Shown: piece after piece, positions 1 through 8,188 of the stretch
Layout: each line of letters begins with the position of its first letter
Numbering within the stretch: position 1 is the stretch's first letter
NCBI GenBank assembly: GCA_965365445.1
Contig: CBDUBS010000035.1
Coordinates: 1 to 26,627 of the forward strand
Length of the DNA: 26,627 nucleotides
Direction: 5' to 3'
DNA from: CBDUBS01 sp965365445
Lineage (GTDB): Bacteria; Bacteroidota; Rhodothermia; Rhodothermales; DASSAV01
The notes under the pieces: generated by a model
What the model saw: only the letters and a program-made list of their open reading frames with translations
Told to the model about the DNA's origin: nothing
The model's database searches: none
Program-made: the position numbers and the translations under genes

Positions 1-474
1 GCGGGTCATGGGTTCGCGGAAATGCCGCCGGATGAGGTCGTATCCCTGCCGCTTCTGTTTTTCCAGAAAGGCCTCTGCGTCGTCGCCCCGACGCGCCTCG
101 GCCAGCTTGGGCGCCACGAAACGCTCGAACAGGGAATCGACCACCTCAGGTTCGTTCCGGTATAGCCGGATCAGGCTCTGTTTTACGGCCCAGGCGGATT
201 GCACGGCGGCGTAACCACCCCCGGCAGAAACCGAACCCTGCATGGCGCTCGGGCCGTTCTCCGGCAGCATCTCATCCAGCGATTCGAGCGGGCGGAACGC
301 TACCGACGTATCGGCGCCGGTTTGCCACCAGTAGCTTCCGGATGCAGACCATCCTTCCGGCGGGAAGGTAGGGGCGGGTTCAGAGGAGCAGCCGGGCAAC
401 AGCAACAGCCAGAACGGCACGATAATCGGCAGGAGCGCGGAAGACCGAAGGGAAGATCGGGCGTTGAAGCGCAT
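1..474 (-). CDS. Predicted lipoprotein of unknown function, cut by the window edge
   Basis: An open frame starts with ATG at 474 and runs 158 codons off the left edge without a stop, so the C-terminus is missing. The N-terminus is a typical lipoprotein signal: Arg-rich start (MRFNARSSLR), hydrophobic core, then the lipobox LLPGC at about residues 26-30, followed by Ser/Glu/Pro-rich sequence. This predicts a lipid-anchored protein in the outer or inner membrane. The visible mature part is charged and looks helical towards the end (VDSLFERFVAPKLAEARRG). I do not recognise the family. Only 9 bases separate this start from the stop of the upstream NfeD-like gene, so the two are probably co-transcribed and perhaps translationally coupled. 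That hints at an envelope role, but no function can be assigned. Confidence 0.75.
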   Translation of the reverse strand, partial: MRFNARSSLRSSALLPIIVPFWLLLLPGCSSEPAPTFPPEGWSASGSYWWQTGADTSVAFRPLESLDEMLPENGPSAMQGSVSAGGGYAAVQSAWAVKQSLIRLYRNEPEVVDSLFERFVAPKLAEARRGDDAEAFLEKQKRQGYDLIRRHFREPMTR

Positions 475-483
475 CGGCCTGGC

Positions 484-987
484 TCAAACCGGATTGGAAG
501 CGGGAATGGACGCGGCGAGGCGAACGAAATACCGGCGGCGGTCCATGGCGACCACCCGTACCGAGCTGCCGGCCGCAATGAAGTCGCCCTCGGTTACCAC
601 CTCGATGCGGTCGCCTTCTATTTCGGCTACCCCCGTAGGTCGGAGAGGGGTCATGGCCGTCCCGGTTTTGCCGAGATACCGGGAGCGGTCCTCGCTTTCC
701 CGTTGCACGGTCGCTTCATCGGCCCTCAAATTGGTTGCCAGGACGCAACGTTCCCAGGCCCCGGATTGCCACATGAGATAAAACATCCCCCCGCCGAAAA
801 GCAAGGCGCCCAGCATCGTCAGCGTTCCCCCCATGAAGCCGCTCTCCGTGAAGGCATAACCGATCCCGAATACGATGATCAGAAATCCGACGATTCCGAT
901 GAGGTTGAATCCCGGCACCAGATACACCTCGACCGCCACGAGCGCGAGCCCGATAAAGATCAGGATGATCGGCAGCATGAGGTCCAT
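484..987 (-). CDS. Short NfeD-like membrane protein
   Basis: A 167-residue protein. It has hydrophobic segments at about residues 5-25, 30-48 and 54-72, then a soluble C-terminal OB-fold-like domain containing TGTAMTPLRPTGVAEIEGDRIEVVTEGDFIAAGSSVRVV. This is the signature of the NfeD C-terminal domain (G.A...L.P.G.v...G.r.dv...G.fI..G..V.Vv). Short NfeD proteins lack the N-terminal ClpP-like protease domain and typically accompany a membrane protein or protease partner. The gene lies 54 bases after the long NfeD protease, and their C-terminal domains resemble each other, so duplication of the OB module is likely. The role is inferred to be membrane-protein quality control or membrane microdomain organisation. 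Family confidence is high; partner and substrate are unknown. Confidence 0.88.
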   Translation of the reverse strand: MDLMLPIILIFIGLALVAVEVYLVPGFNLIGIVGFLIIVFGIGYAFTESGFMGGTLTMLGALLFGGGMFYLMWQSGAWERCVLATNLRADEATVQRESEDRSRYLGKTGTAMTPLRPTGVAEIEGDRIEVVTEGDFIAAGSSVRVVAMDRRRYFVRLAASIPASNPV

Positions 988-1041
988 GGTATCGTTACCT
1001 TCGTCTGGAGCTTTTTGACCGGCTTTAGGGGAGTGTACGGG

Positions 1042-2466
1042 TTACGACGCAGATGTTTCAGACGGTAGACTCTCGAAATCGGCCCTTCTCACTTCGATTC
1101 TCCCGCCTCGTACACGAACCACCTTGACCCTCGATCCGGTAGTAATGTACTCTCCGGCGGTGATGACGTCAAAACGGTTTCCGTCGAACTCGGCGGCTCC
1201 CCCCGGGTGCAGTGGCGTAAGCGCCGTGCCGAACTGCCCCAACAGCTCGTCGAACGTATCCGCTGAGGTATACCCCATAGCACTCGAAAGATCGGGCGCC
1301 AGCACGAGATGATTGAACCGCTCCGAACGGGGCAGGTAGCGGGCCAGAGAAAAAATGAGTACGACGAGCAAAACGAGCGTGATAGCCATGGTGGCGATGG
1401 CGGAAGATATTTCTCGTCCCGAAGGGAACTGAAAGCCGATGTTCCCAATGAGGGCGGCTATCAGCGCTCCGATCACCAGGGTGATCCCGACGATACCGGC
1501 GAAACCAAATCCCGGCAGGATGAATATTTCCACCATGATCAGAACCACGCCGACGAAGAAAAGCACGATTTCCCAGCTTTCCACCAGACCAAGCAGGTAG
1601 CTCGGAGCAAAGAAAAGAAGCGCCCCCGTTACGGCCAGCAAACCCGGCAGGCCGACTCCCGGTGATTGCATCTCGAAATACAACCCGCCGAGCATCATCA
1701 ACATCAAGATGGACTGGATGACGGGATTCGCGAAAAACCGGAGAATTTCCTCTGCCGTCGTCGCACGGTGGCGCACCACCTCGCGCCCGTTCAGGTCGAA
1801 CGCCGAAATCACGGCATCCGTATCATTGAGAAGGGCGTCCGCTACGCCCAGATCGAGCGCTTCTCGGGCGGAGAGAGTAAGCACCTTGCCGCTGTCGCTT
1901 ACGCCGGCAACGAATATGTCTTCATCCACCATCGCTTCCGCAATGGCCGGATCGCGCCCGTTGGCCTCGGCGGTTGCCCGCATGAGGCCGCGCATGTAAC
2001 TCTGGTATTTATCCGGCGCCGCTTCGCCCCCCGCGCCTTCCACCACGGTGGCGGCGCCGATGGACGACCCCGGCGCCATGACGATCCGGTCGGCCGCATA
2101 GGAAATCAGGGCCCCTGCGGAGGCCGCATTGCGATCGATGAAAGCCACCGTAAAGACCTTGCTGTTCAGGATCGCCTTCCGCATCTGGTCGGCCGCATCT
2201 ACGAGTCCGCCGAACGTGTCGATGTGGAGCAGCAGCAACGAAGCCCGCTCACTCTCCGCATCCCCGATAGCGCGGTCCAGGTAGTTGGCGAGGGGCTTGT
2301 CGATCATCCCTTCTATCGGGACGACATATACCGATCCGCCCCCGACGTTTTCCGGCAGGGCCAGCGGTTTCGGCTGCCGGTCCTGGAGGGGAGCGAAGGC
2401 CAGCACGCCCAGCATCGTCAGCATACCGGCCGTCAGGCGGAGGAGGTTCCCGGGTTGCACGTTCAT
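1042..2466 (-). CDS. NfeD-family membrane-bound serine protease (ClpP-class, long form)
   Basis: About 474 residues from the ATG at 2466. An in-frame TTG at 2487 would add 7 residues, but the ATG directly precedes a clean signal peptide (MNVQPGNLLRLTAG.. to about residue 28). The order is: signal peptide; ClpP/SppA-like protease domain (about residues 45-230) with IDTFGG and the nucleophile motif NAASAGALIS (Ser at about residue 116); a plausible Lys general base in DKYQSYMRGL (about 153); four or five membrane segments (about 248-375); and a C-terminal NfeD OB domain (GTALTPLHPGGAAEFDGNRFDV). Archaeal relatives such as PH1510 use a Ser-Lys dyad and cleave hydrophobic stomatin C-termini. No stomatin gene is in view. 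It precedes a short NfeD gene in the same orientation. Confidence 0.9.
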   Translation of the reverse strand: MNVQPGNLLRLTAGMLTMLGVLAFAPLQDRQPKPLALPENVGGGSVYVVPIEGMIDKPLANYLDRAIGDAESERASLLLLHIDTFGGLVDAADQMRKAILNSKVFTVAFIDRNAASAGALISYAADRIVMAPGSSIGAATVVEGAGGEAAPDKYQSYMRGLMRATAEANGRDPAIAEAMVDEDIFVAGVSDSGKVLTLSAREALDLGVADALLNDTDAVISAFDLNGREVVRHRATTAEEILRFFANPVIQSILMLMMLGGLYFEMQSPGVGLPGLLAVTGALLFFAPSYLLGLVESWEIVLFFVGVVLIMVEIFILPGFGFAGIVGITLVIGALIAALIGNIGFQFPSGREISSAIATMAITLVLLVVLIFSLARYLPRSERFNHLVLAPDLSSAMGYTSADTFDELLGQFGTALTPLHPGGAAEFDGNRFDVITAGEYITTGSRVKVVRVRGGRIEVRRADFESLPSETSAS

Positions 2467-2552
2467 ATCGGTAGATGGTTCGTTCAATCAACCATACGCC
2501 CATGCGACCCCGATTGATTCACTTTCAACCGTCCCGGCCCGATGGCCGGCTT

Positions 2553-3161
2553 TTACCTCCGAGCCAGGGCGAACTGATAGATGTGCTTCCAGGCAAACCG
2601 AGGTTCGTCGAAGTGAATCCGGATGAAATCCTGGAAACGCTCCTTCGTCCAGAAATTGACGTGACCGGGATCCACGCTCAGGTTGAGAGAGCGCCCCACC
2701 CGATTCAGCCAATCGAAGTACGGCTCCAGCGGCACCGTTATGAGTACGTGCGACCGGGCGACTCGCTTGAGTTCGGCAATCGCTTTTTCGGGTTCGTCGA
2801 GGTGTTCGAGCACCTCGCTGCACAAAACCAGATCGAACGAGCGATCCGAAAACGGCAGCTTATACACGCTTCCCGTACGAAACCGGGCCAACTTACCGAA
2901 CCGCTCCTGCGCGTAAGCAATGGCCTCCGGGCTTAGATCCACGCCGGTGACGGCTATTTCCGGGCGCCGCCGGGCAAGGTCACCCGCCACAAACCCTTCT
3001 CCGCAACCCGCATCGAGAAGGGAGCCCGGCTGCGCCTGATCGATCAGCTCTACCAGCTGATCCATCACCGCCTGGAGGTGCCATCTGTATATCCGGTTAT
3101 CGGCCGTGTATTTATGGAGATTAGCGGACTGATAGACGCTCCCGGAGCCGGAATCAGACAT
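2553..3161 (-). CDS. Class I SAM-dependent methyltransferase
   Basis: A 202-residue soluble protein with the Rossmann methyltransferase signature. Motif I, LLDAGCGEGF, is at residues 48-57; the acidic end of strand 2 is GVDLS (Asp75); FDLVLCSEVLEHL at 109-121 is the motif-II region typical of the Methyltransf_11 type; and HVLITVPLEPYFDWLNR follows. The VLEHLDEPEKAIAELKRV pattern is shared by small-molecule, quinone, lipid and sugar methyltransferases, so the substrate cannot be told. There is no signal peptide or membrane segment. It lies 38 bases after the L,D-transpeptidase gene and 86 bases before the NfeD protease, all on one strand, so it may belong to one transcription unit with envelope genes. 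Confidence 0.88.
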   Translation of the reverse strand: MSDSGSGSVYQSANLHKYTADNRIYRWHLQAVMDQLVELIDQAQPGSLLDAGCGEGFVAGDLARRRPEIAVTGVDLSPEAIAYAQERFGKLARFRTGSVYKLPFSDRSFDLVLCSEVLEHLDEPEKAIAELKRVARSHVLITVPLEPYFDWLNRVGRSLNLSVDPGHVNFWTKERFQDFIRIHFDEPRFAWKHIYQFALARR

Positions 3162-3199
3162 GATAGGATTGAGATGGTGGGTAAGCGCCTCCAGGCGGC

Positions 3200-3943
3200 C
3201 TACCGTTCGATGAGAACCGGGGTGCCTACGAAGACCATTTCATACAACTCGTCCATCTGGTCATTACGGACGGCGATGCAACCTTGCGTCCAGTTGTTTC
3301 TGGCGCCCGTCCCGCTACCGTGTATTTCGATCATGCCGCCGAGTGCGGTATGCATCGGAGGCACGACTCCTTCCGCTTCCGCTCGCACGATGGCCGCGTA
3401 TTCCGCCGCCGAGATCAACCCCTCCCGTAACCCTCGTTCGGCATCTTCGGCCGTGGGGTAGCTCAGCACGAAAGCCTTATAAAACTGACTACGCGGGTTT
3501 TTCTTGACGATGCTGAAAACACCTTCGGGTGTTCGCCAGTGATCGCGCTCCTTCAAGTTGCCCCTGCGCTCCTTGTCTGCGAAAGCGTTGTACCCCAGAT
3601 CGGCGGGTACCTGCTTGACGAGTTCCGTCCCGCGATACAGATAAACGGTCTGTTTGCTTTTGGAAACGCGAATCCAGGTATTATCGATGTAGTGCGCCGG
3701 CACATAACCCTGCGCTCCGTCGCGGGTGCGCACGCGGCTCCATCCTCCTTCCTTCCGAATCAGGTATACCGGCTCCCGAAACTTGAGTTGGACGTACGGG
3801 AATCCTTCATCGGCGCGGGAGTACAGGGTAGCCCCCCGTTCGATTACGTAATACAGATCGTCGCCCCCCTCTTCGCGTTGGGAGGCGGCGCCCATCAGGG
3901 GCGCCAGCATCAGAACGAGCAGAATGAGGCGCAATGCAGGCAT
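3200..3943 (-). CDS. Secreted L,D-transpeptidase (YkuD) with SH3-like domain
   Basis: About 247 residues from the ATG at 3943. An in-frame TTG at 3958 is rejected because the ATG gives a compact signal peptide (MPALRLILLVLMLAPLMGA). After cleavage there is a bacterial SH3-like domain (about 25-83, ending DGAQGYVPAHYI). A YkuD catalytic domain follows (about 90-245), with His208 in MIEIHGSGT and the nucleophile Cys222 in WTQGCIAVRN, matching the family's HG..(S/T)xGCx(R/H)(M/L/N) motif. Such enzymes act in the periplasm, making 3-3 peptidoglycan cross-links or attaching proteins to peptidoglycan. An insert rich in charged residues (about 150-195) lies before the catalytic His. The specific reaction, cross-linking versus tethering, cannot be decided from sequence. 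Confidence 0.9.
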   Translation of the reverse strand: MPALRLILLVLMLAPLMGAASQREEGGDDLYYVIERGATLYSRADEGFPYVQLKFREPVYLIRKEGGWSRVRTRDGAQGYVPAHYIDNTWIRVSKSKQTVYLYRGTELVKQVPADLGYNAFADKERRGNLKERDHWRTPEGVFSIVKKNPRSQFYKAFVLSYPTAEDAERGLREGLISAAEYAAIVRAEAEGVVPPMHTALGGMIEIHGSGTGARNNWTQGCIAVRNDQMDELYEMVFVGTPVLIER

Positions 3944-4103
3944 AGCGTACGAAAGCAAATTAAACTATAAGCTATCACCGCGAAGGGCGGCGGCAGCCCG
4001 GCAATCACCGGCGCAAACAGGGCCGGATACCAGAACGTTACAGAACGAAAAAAGTGAACGACGGGCAAAGAAGCAAGTCAACTTCCGCGGAAATCCGTCG
4101 CCC

Positions 4104-4853
4104 TCATGCTCGGGTTTCGTTATACGACACGCACCAGCGGTACGCCTCGATTACACCGTCGCTTACGGCGCCCTGCGTTACTATTCGGGCCGCATCCCGC
4201 ACCTCCGGGGTGCCGTTTGCCGGTGCGAAGGAAAATCCGACCTCCTCCAGCGCCCCAACGTCTCCGTTTGTATCCCCGATGTAGGCCATCGCGTCCAGAG
4301 CGAACCCGGTCTGAGAAGCCAGCCAGTGCATTCCTTCACGCTTCGTTATACCCGGAGCGCATACATCGATGGATACCTCCGTATGAAACACGTGCAACTG
4401 CGGATAGTGGCGTTCCATGTACGCTTCCACCATCACCACCTTTCGGGCTACTTCTGCAAAATCCGGACCAATGACGCCTGCCTGGGTGCGTTTACCGAAG
4501 TCGAACGTGAGCGACGAGCCCGGCACGACTTCCCGGATCATCCAGCGTCTCACCTCGTCCATTTGCCTGTCGATATCCTCTGTAAACAGGGGATTCCAGG
4601 TTATGCGGGCTGCGACGGGATCGAACATACCGCCGCCGCTTTCGAAAACGACGGGCATTCGGATATGCAGGGCCTGAGTAAGCGCCTCGACGTAGGCATA
4701 CGCCCTTCCGGAGCAAATAGAGAGGTGCGGGTAGCGTCCCGATTCGAGCGCCTGTACCGCGCATTCGGCAAGTTCCGTGAAATGCGCCAGGCGTATCGGG
4801 GTATAGGCGAGCGAAAGGCACCCGTCAATATCGGTAACAAACAGCTTGATCAT
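4104..4853 (-). CDS. HAD superfamily (type IIB/Cof-like) phosphatase
   Basis: A 249-residue cytosolic protein starting MIKLFVTDIDGC. The ATG at 4853 places the catalytic motif at the extreme N-terminus, as is usual. A GTG at 4898 would add 15 unlike residues and is not preferred. HAD motif I is DIDGC (Asp8 nucleophile, Asp10 acid/base), with Cys where Thr is common. Motif II Ser is in ICSGR (about 48), motif III Lys is in GITKREG (about 171), and motif IV is GDTNGD (Asp194, Asp198). The cap between motifs II and III is of the C2 type used by Cof, phosphoglycolate and sugar-phosphate phosphatases. The substrate is unknown. It follows fabI by 64 bases on the same strand and is probably co-transcribed. 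Confidence 0.88.
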   Translation of the reverse strand: MIKLFVTDIDGCLSLAYTPIRLAHFTELAECAVQALESGRYPHLSICSGRAYAYVEALTQALHIRMPVVFESGGGMFDPVAARITWNPLFTEDIDRQMDEVRRWMIREVVPGSSLTFDFGKRTQAGVIGPDFAEVARKVVMVEAYMERHYPQLHVFHTEVSIDVCAPGITKREGMHWLASQTGFALDAMAYIGDTNGDVGALEEVGFSFAPANGTPEVRDAARIVTQGAVSDGVIEAYRWCVSYNETRA

Positions 4854-4917
4854 ATTCCGCAGGTCGTCGTGCGCGCAGCTCGGCCGAAATCGGTCCACCC
4901 GATAGGGCCTCCGAGCG

Positions 4918-5754
4918 TCAGTCTCCTTTCTCTACCCAGATTCTGGCCAGATCGGCCAGAAGCACGTCGGATATGCCCTGTACGTTGAAGCCTCCGTCGT
5001 GGAAGAGAGTCTGCATGGTCACTTTGCGCGTCAGGTCGCTGAGCAGCGTCATCGTATAATCGGCGCACTCCTGAGCCGATGCATTGCCCAGCGGCGACAT
5101 CTTCTGCGCAAACTCGAACAGGGCGTCGAAGCCGCGAATGCCCGAGCCGGCCACCGTAGGAGTGGGGCTCTGCGAGATGGCATTGATCCGAATTCCCCGC
5201 GCCCCGAGACGATAACCGAACGACCGGACGATGCTCTCCAGGAGCGCCTTGGCGTCCCCCATCTCGGAATATTTCGAGAACACCCGCTGCGCCCCGATAT
5301 ACGACAGGGTTACGATGGAGCCGTTGTCGGCCAGCGACTCCTCCAGCAATGCATGATGTATGATGCGGTGAAGCGATATCGCCGATATATCGAGCGTTTG
5401 ATGATACCACTCGTAATTCAGATCCTCGTAAGGCCGGTCCTTCCGCACGTTCATGCCCATGCCGATGGAATGGACGATGAAATCGATCGGGCCGTACTGC
5501 TCCTTTACCTGCCGGAGAAGCGACAGGATGTGATCGTCCCGGGTAACGTCCGCCCAGATCAACGGGCTATCCGTTTTCTTTGCCAGGCTCTCTATCTGGC
5601 CGAGTCGCTTCGCCAGCGGCGCATTGGACAGGGCGAATACGGCGCCCTCCCGGTGAGCGGCTTCAGCTATAGCCCAGGCCAGGCTACTTTCGAGCAGGGC
5701 GCCGAAAATGATTCCTTTCTTACCACGAAGTAGACCATACCCGGAGGTTTCCAT
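4918..5754 (-). CDS. fabI: Enoyl-[acyl-carrier-protein] reductase, FabI type
   Basis: A 278-residue protein of the SDR fold that performs the last reduction of fatty-acid elongation (enoyl-ACP to acyl-ACP with NAD(P)H). The N-terminus GLLRGKKGIIFGALLESSLAW is the nucleotide-binding region of the Bacteroidota-type FabI. SIGMG (96-100) follows. The catalytic pair is Tyr152 (SYIGAQ) and Tyr162-x6-Lys169 (YSEMGDAK), the spacing that separates FabI from ordinary YxxxK SDRs. ISQSPTPTVAGSGI is the substrate/triclosan-loop region. It is slightly longer than E. coli FabI (about 262 residues), with an extra C-terminal tail. An exact TAnnTTTG box lies upstream. This is a core gene and supports a chromosomal location. 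Confidence 0.95.
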   Translation of the reverse strand: METSGYGLLRGKKGIIFGALLESSLAWAIAEAAHREGAVFALSNAPLAKRLGQIESLAKKTDSPLIWADVTRDDHILSLLRQVKEQYGPIDFIVHSIGMGMNVRKDRPYEDLNYEWYHQTLDISAISLHRIIHHALLEESLADNGSIVTLSYIGAQRVFSKYSEMGDAKALLESIVRSFGYRLGARGIRINAISQSPTPTVAGSGIRGFDALFEFAQKMSPLGNASAQECADYTMTLLSDLTRKVTMQTLFHDGGFNVQGISDVLLADLARIWVEKGD

Positions 5755-5794
5755 ACATCACACGTGTTGTAACGGGGTTGCAGTTTGACGGGCT

Positions 5795-5802
5795 CAAAGC
5801 TA
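5795..5802 (-). promoter_or_regulatory. Candidate Bacteroidota -7 promoter element for fabI
   Basis: Read on the minus strand, the sequence is TAGCTTTG, an exact match to the TAnnTTTG -7 box of the Bacteroidota primary sigma factor. It would place the transcription start about 34 bases before the fabI ATG, a normal leader length. I do not see a clear TTTG -33 box at the usual 19-21 base spacing, so this remains a candidate. Confidence 0.4.
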
Positions 5803-5922
5803 GTGATCAGGAAGCTGACTAACCAGCATTCAATGAATCAATTGAAGATGCCGCAAAACGAGCCGAAAAATAGGAAGCAGCCGCCAATACGGAAAACGGG
5901 CGCGTATTAGATAGAGACGGTA

Positions 5923-5930
5923 TACGTTTG
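5923..5930 (+). promoter_or_regulatory. Candidate -7 promoter element for the sensor kinase gene
   Basis: TACGTTTG matches TAnnTTTG exactly, but it ends only 13 bases before the ATG at 5944. Transcription from it would give a nearly leaderless mRNA. No clear -33 TTTG is visible at the expected distance. It may be chance. Confidence 0.25.
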
Positions 5931-5943
5931 CTAGACCCGAGAT

Positions 5944-7458
5944 ATGAGCAACCCCCTTGCATGGAATTTTTCTTCCCGACGAAACGGATCGGGTATCGGC
6001 GAGGCCCAGGGGCAGGCTGACGCCGCAGCGTATCCTGCGAACTTCGCCATACAGGGTTCCGGAAGCGGCGGCGCCATAAACATCCTGGAGGAAGTCAACT
6101 CCTATCTTTCCGGTAAACGCGCCCAGCTCAATACGTGGTTTTTTCACGCCAGGCTGGCGCTGGCCATCGGCTTCGGCGGCTACCTGCTGGCAGACTGTGT
6201 AACCACGGGCCGCCTCGCCTATTTCCCGGCCATTCTGCTCCTGACGTTCGGGCTGGCGAACATCTACCTGGGCCTCTCGGCTTCCGTATCGGCGGAATTG
6301 CTACGATGGGGCTTTGCGGGCCTAGACCTGGGACTGATCCTTGCGCTTCGTTGGATGTATGCGCTCGACATCCTGGGCGATCCCAATCTGACGGCCGCCG
6401 TTCTGTTTGCGCTGATCGTCGGAGCCTACGTTGCCTACAGCGACCCCTACGTCTGCCTGGCGCTTGCGTCGGCTGCCGTGTTGAGTGTGGCCGTTATGCT
6501 GGGGGCGCCAGGCGCCCAGGCGCAGGAGACGTACTTCTCCTACGCCGCCTATCCGGTGGTCTCGCTTTCCATTTTGCTTTTGCTGGCGGCGCACGGCATC
6601 CTTTCTACACTGCTCGCGCAGTATCTGCTCCGGCAGGTCATCGGATACGCCGTCGAATTACACAAACGCGCCCAGGCGACGCTCACCTCCGCCATCGAGC
6701 GGGCCCGGCGCGAAAAACTCGAAGAGCTCAACAATCTCAAACGCGATTTCATCGAGGTCCTTTCGCACGAGCTCCGCACCCCCATCACGCCGCTCAGGTC
6801 CTCCCTTTCCATCATGCAAAGCGAAATGCAAGGGGATGAGGCTTCGACGGAAATACTGGCCATTGCGATGGAGGCGGCCGATAAACTGCATCGCCTCGTG
6901 AAGGATTATACGCGCCTGGCCGAATTGCTGACGCTCGAAACCGAAACCGTGCGCCGTCGCAATATGCGCATCGATGGGCTCATGAGTCTTCTTCTGGAAA
7001 TTTCACCCCAGAGCCGCCTGGCGATCCACGGAGTGCAGCATCTGTCCGTATACGCCGACCCCCGGCTGCTGGCAGGCGCCGTTCTGGCGCTCGTCCGGCG
7101 CGCCGAACTGCGCGCCGGCGAGGAGTCCGACGACCCGCTGATCATCACGGGGCGGGAGCAAAACAACGAGGTCATCCTGGAAATACATGATGCAGGCGAC
7201 AGCTACGACCAGACGCCCCTGTCGTTTGAGGACCTTTTCGCGCTCTCATCGGAACGCCGGTATTCCTCGCCGAACACCGGCCTGGAAGTTACCCTGGCCC
7301 AGTACTCGCTCCGCCGTACGGATGGGTACATGCATGTGGGCTCCAACGCGGATAACGGTACGGTGTTTAGTTGCCACATACCCCGTGCCCGCCCTGACGG
7401 GCAGTGGCTGCTCAACGGAGCGCTGCGCTCGGAGCTGGCGCACTTCCTGATCGATTGA
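5944..7458 (+). CDS. Membrane sensor histidine kinase with degenerate ATP-binding domain
   Basis: A 504-residue protein. An in-frame TAG at 5932 directly upstream makes the ATG at 5944 the first possible start. After a polar N-terminus of about 65 residues there are six hydrophobic segments (about 70-86, 91-115, 121-140, 149-165, 170-187, 203-229), then a linker helix and an intact H-box, FIEVLSHELRTPITPLR (His275). The expected HATPase region is abnormal. Where an N-box with catalytic Asn should stand there is LLAGAVLALVRRAEL; the G1 box reads DAGDS instead of DxGxG; and the G2 region reads NTGLEVTLA instead of GxGLGL. The final strand (GTVFSCHIPRA) is kinase-like. No response regulator is adjacent. 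It may be a phospho-acceptor or phosphatase/scaffold rather than an active kinase. Confidence 0.82.
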   Translation: MSNPLAWNFSSRRNGSGIGEAQGQADAAAYPANFAIQGSGSGGAINILEEVNSYLSGKRAQLNTWFFHARLALAIGFGGYLLADCVTTGRLAYFPAILLLTFGLANIYLGLSASVSAELLRWGFAGLDLGLILALRWMYALDILGDPNLTAAVLFALIVGAYVAYSDPYVCLALASAAVLSVAVMLGAPGAQAQETYFSYAAYPVVSLSILLLLAAHGILSTLLAQYLLRQVIGYAVELHKRAQATLTSAIERARREKLEELNNLKRDFIEVLSHELRTPITPLRSSLSIMQSEMQGDEASTEILAIAMEAADKLHRLVKDYTRLAELLTLETETVRRRNMRIDGLMSLLLEISPQSRLAIHGVQHLSVYADPRLLAGAVLALVRRAELRAGEESDDPLIITGREQNNEVILEIHDAGDSYDQTPLSFEDLFALSSERRYSSPNTGLEVTLAQYSLRRTDGYMHVGSNADNGTVFSCHIPRARPDGQWLLNGALRSELAHFLID

Positions 7459-7516
7459 CCTTTCACAGTATCATTTCGGCCAGGTAACGCCGGGCCATGT
7501 ATCCGTGCGCACACGC

Positions 7517-7552
7517 AAAAGGCCTTACCCGATATGTCGGGTAAGGCCTTTT
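7517..7552. terminator. Perfect bidirectional intrinsic terminator
   Basis: A perfect inverted repeat: a 16-base arm (AAAAGGCCTTACCCGA), a 4-base TATG loop and the exact complement. The stem is A-rich at the start and T-rich at the end, so it reads as a terminator on both strands. It sits between the convergent kinase gene (ending 7458) and the small membrane protein gene (ending 7578), as expected for a shared terminator. Confidence 0.92.
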
Positions 7553-7577
7553 ACATATTGTATACGATTATGGCTCG

Positions 7578-7838
7578 TTATGATCGCTTGCGACTTTCCA
7601 GCGGAAGGGCGCTCTCCTGGAGCACCTTGCTATCCTGCACCGGCAGCAAGCTCGTCACGATAAGCACGACACCCAGACCGGCGCTCAGGCCGAAAAATCC
7701 GGTAGAGAGGGGGCCGTAGAAAATATCGGACGTAAGCATATAGGCCGAAACGGCGGCCAGAACGGCGCCCATGAACCGCATGATCCATATAAGGCCGTCC
7801 TCTCTCTGCTCGGAACTTTTCATTTGAAGCTTTTTCAT
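7578..7838 (-). CDS. Small two-helix membrane protein of unknown function
   Basis: An 86-residue protein preceded by a good ribosome binding site (AGAGGTG four bases before the ATG), unusual in this window and a strong support for the start at 7838. Two hydrophobic segments lie at about residues 17-36 and 45-66, separated by a short polar turn (SDIFYGP). Both ends are charged: a Lys/Glu-rich N-terminus and an Arg-rich C-terminus. The size and hairpin topology recall DUF2892/YgaP-like small membrane proteins, but the match is weak and I do not assign it. It shares only the terminator with the convergent kinase. Confidence 0.75.
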   Translation of the reverse strand: MKKLQMKSSEQREDGLIWIMRFMGAVLAAVSAYMLTSDIFYGPLSTGFFGLSAGLGVVLIVTSLLPVQDSKVLQESALPLESRKRS

Positions 7839-8188
7839 TTTGCACCTCTATATATGAACACGCACGCATGCGTGGTTTATCTCAAAGAACGAAAACCGGG
7901 TCGGCAGGTTGTTGTTTTCCCTGCGACTACGACCTTATGTACAGGCTGCCGGCCGGGTGGTTGCGTGACGGACTGGTAAATAACCGCAACGTGTCATCGG
8001 CGGCAAACCGGGATCAGCACGGGGAAACCATGGTCCTATTCCATGCTTCTCGCCGGCGATACCCGTTCTTTTCGGTACATTAGGGCTACATCCATTCATG
8101 GCAGCGGCCCGACCTGTTAGAATAAGAGGGTATCCAGCTTCCATAAACTGATATCCCCGACGCTGCGAATTTCCCCTTATTAGAACCT
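7839..8188. other. Divergent intergenic region with a 12-base palindrome
   Basis: About 350 bases between two divergently transcribed genes. The clearest element is the perfect palindrome CACGCATGCGTG at 7863-7874, 25 bases before the start of the small membrane protein gene, which could be an operator. I found no convincing TAnnTTTG box, RNA gene or coding sequence; the short reading frames here have no recognisable protein character. The region must hold the promoters of both flanking genes. Confidence 0.4.

Noticed and set aside
199..2517. Plus-strand frames over the NfeD genes and the lipoprotein
   Set aside because: The minus-strand proteins have signal peptides, membrane segments and family motifs; the plus-strand translations are low-complexity Arg/His/Gly.
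4083..4092. Palindrome TTCCGCGGAA downstream of the HAD gene
   Set aside because: Too short and without a T run to be a terminator; probably chance in GC-rich DNA.
4854..4898. GTG start extending the HAD phosphatase by 15 residues
   Set aside because: The ATG at 4853 places DIDGC at the N-terminus as in the family; the extension has no similarity to known members.
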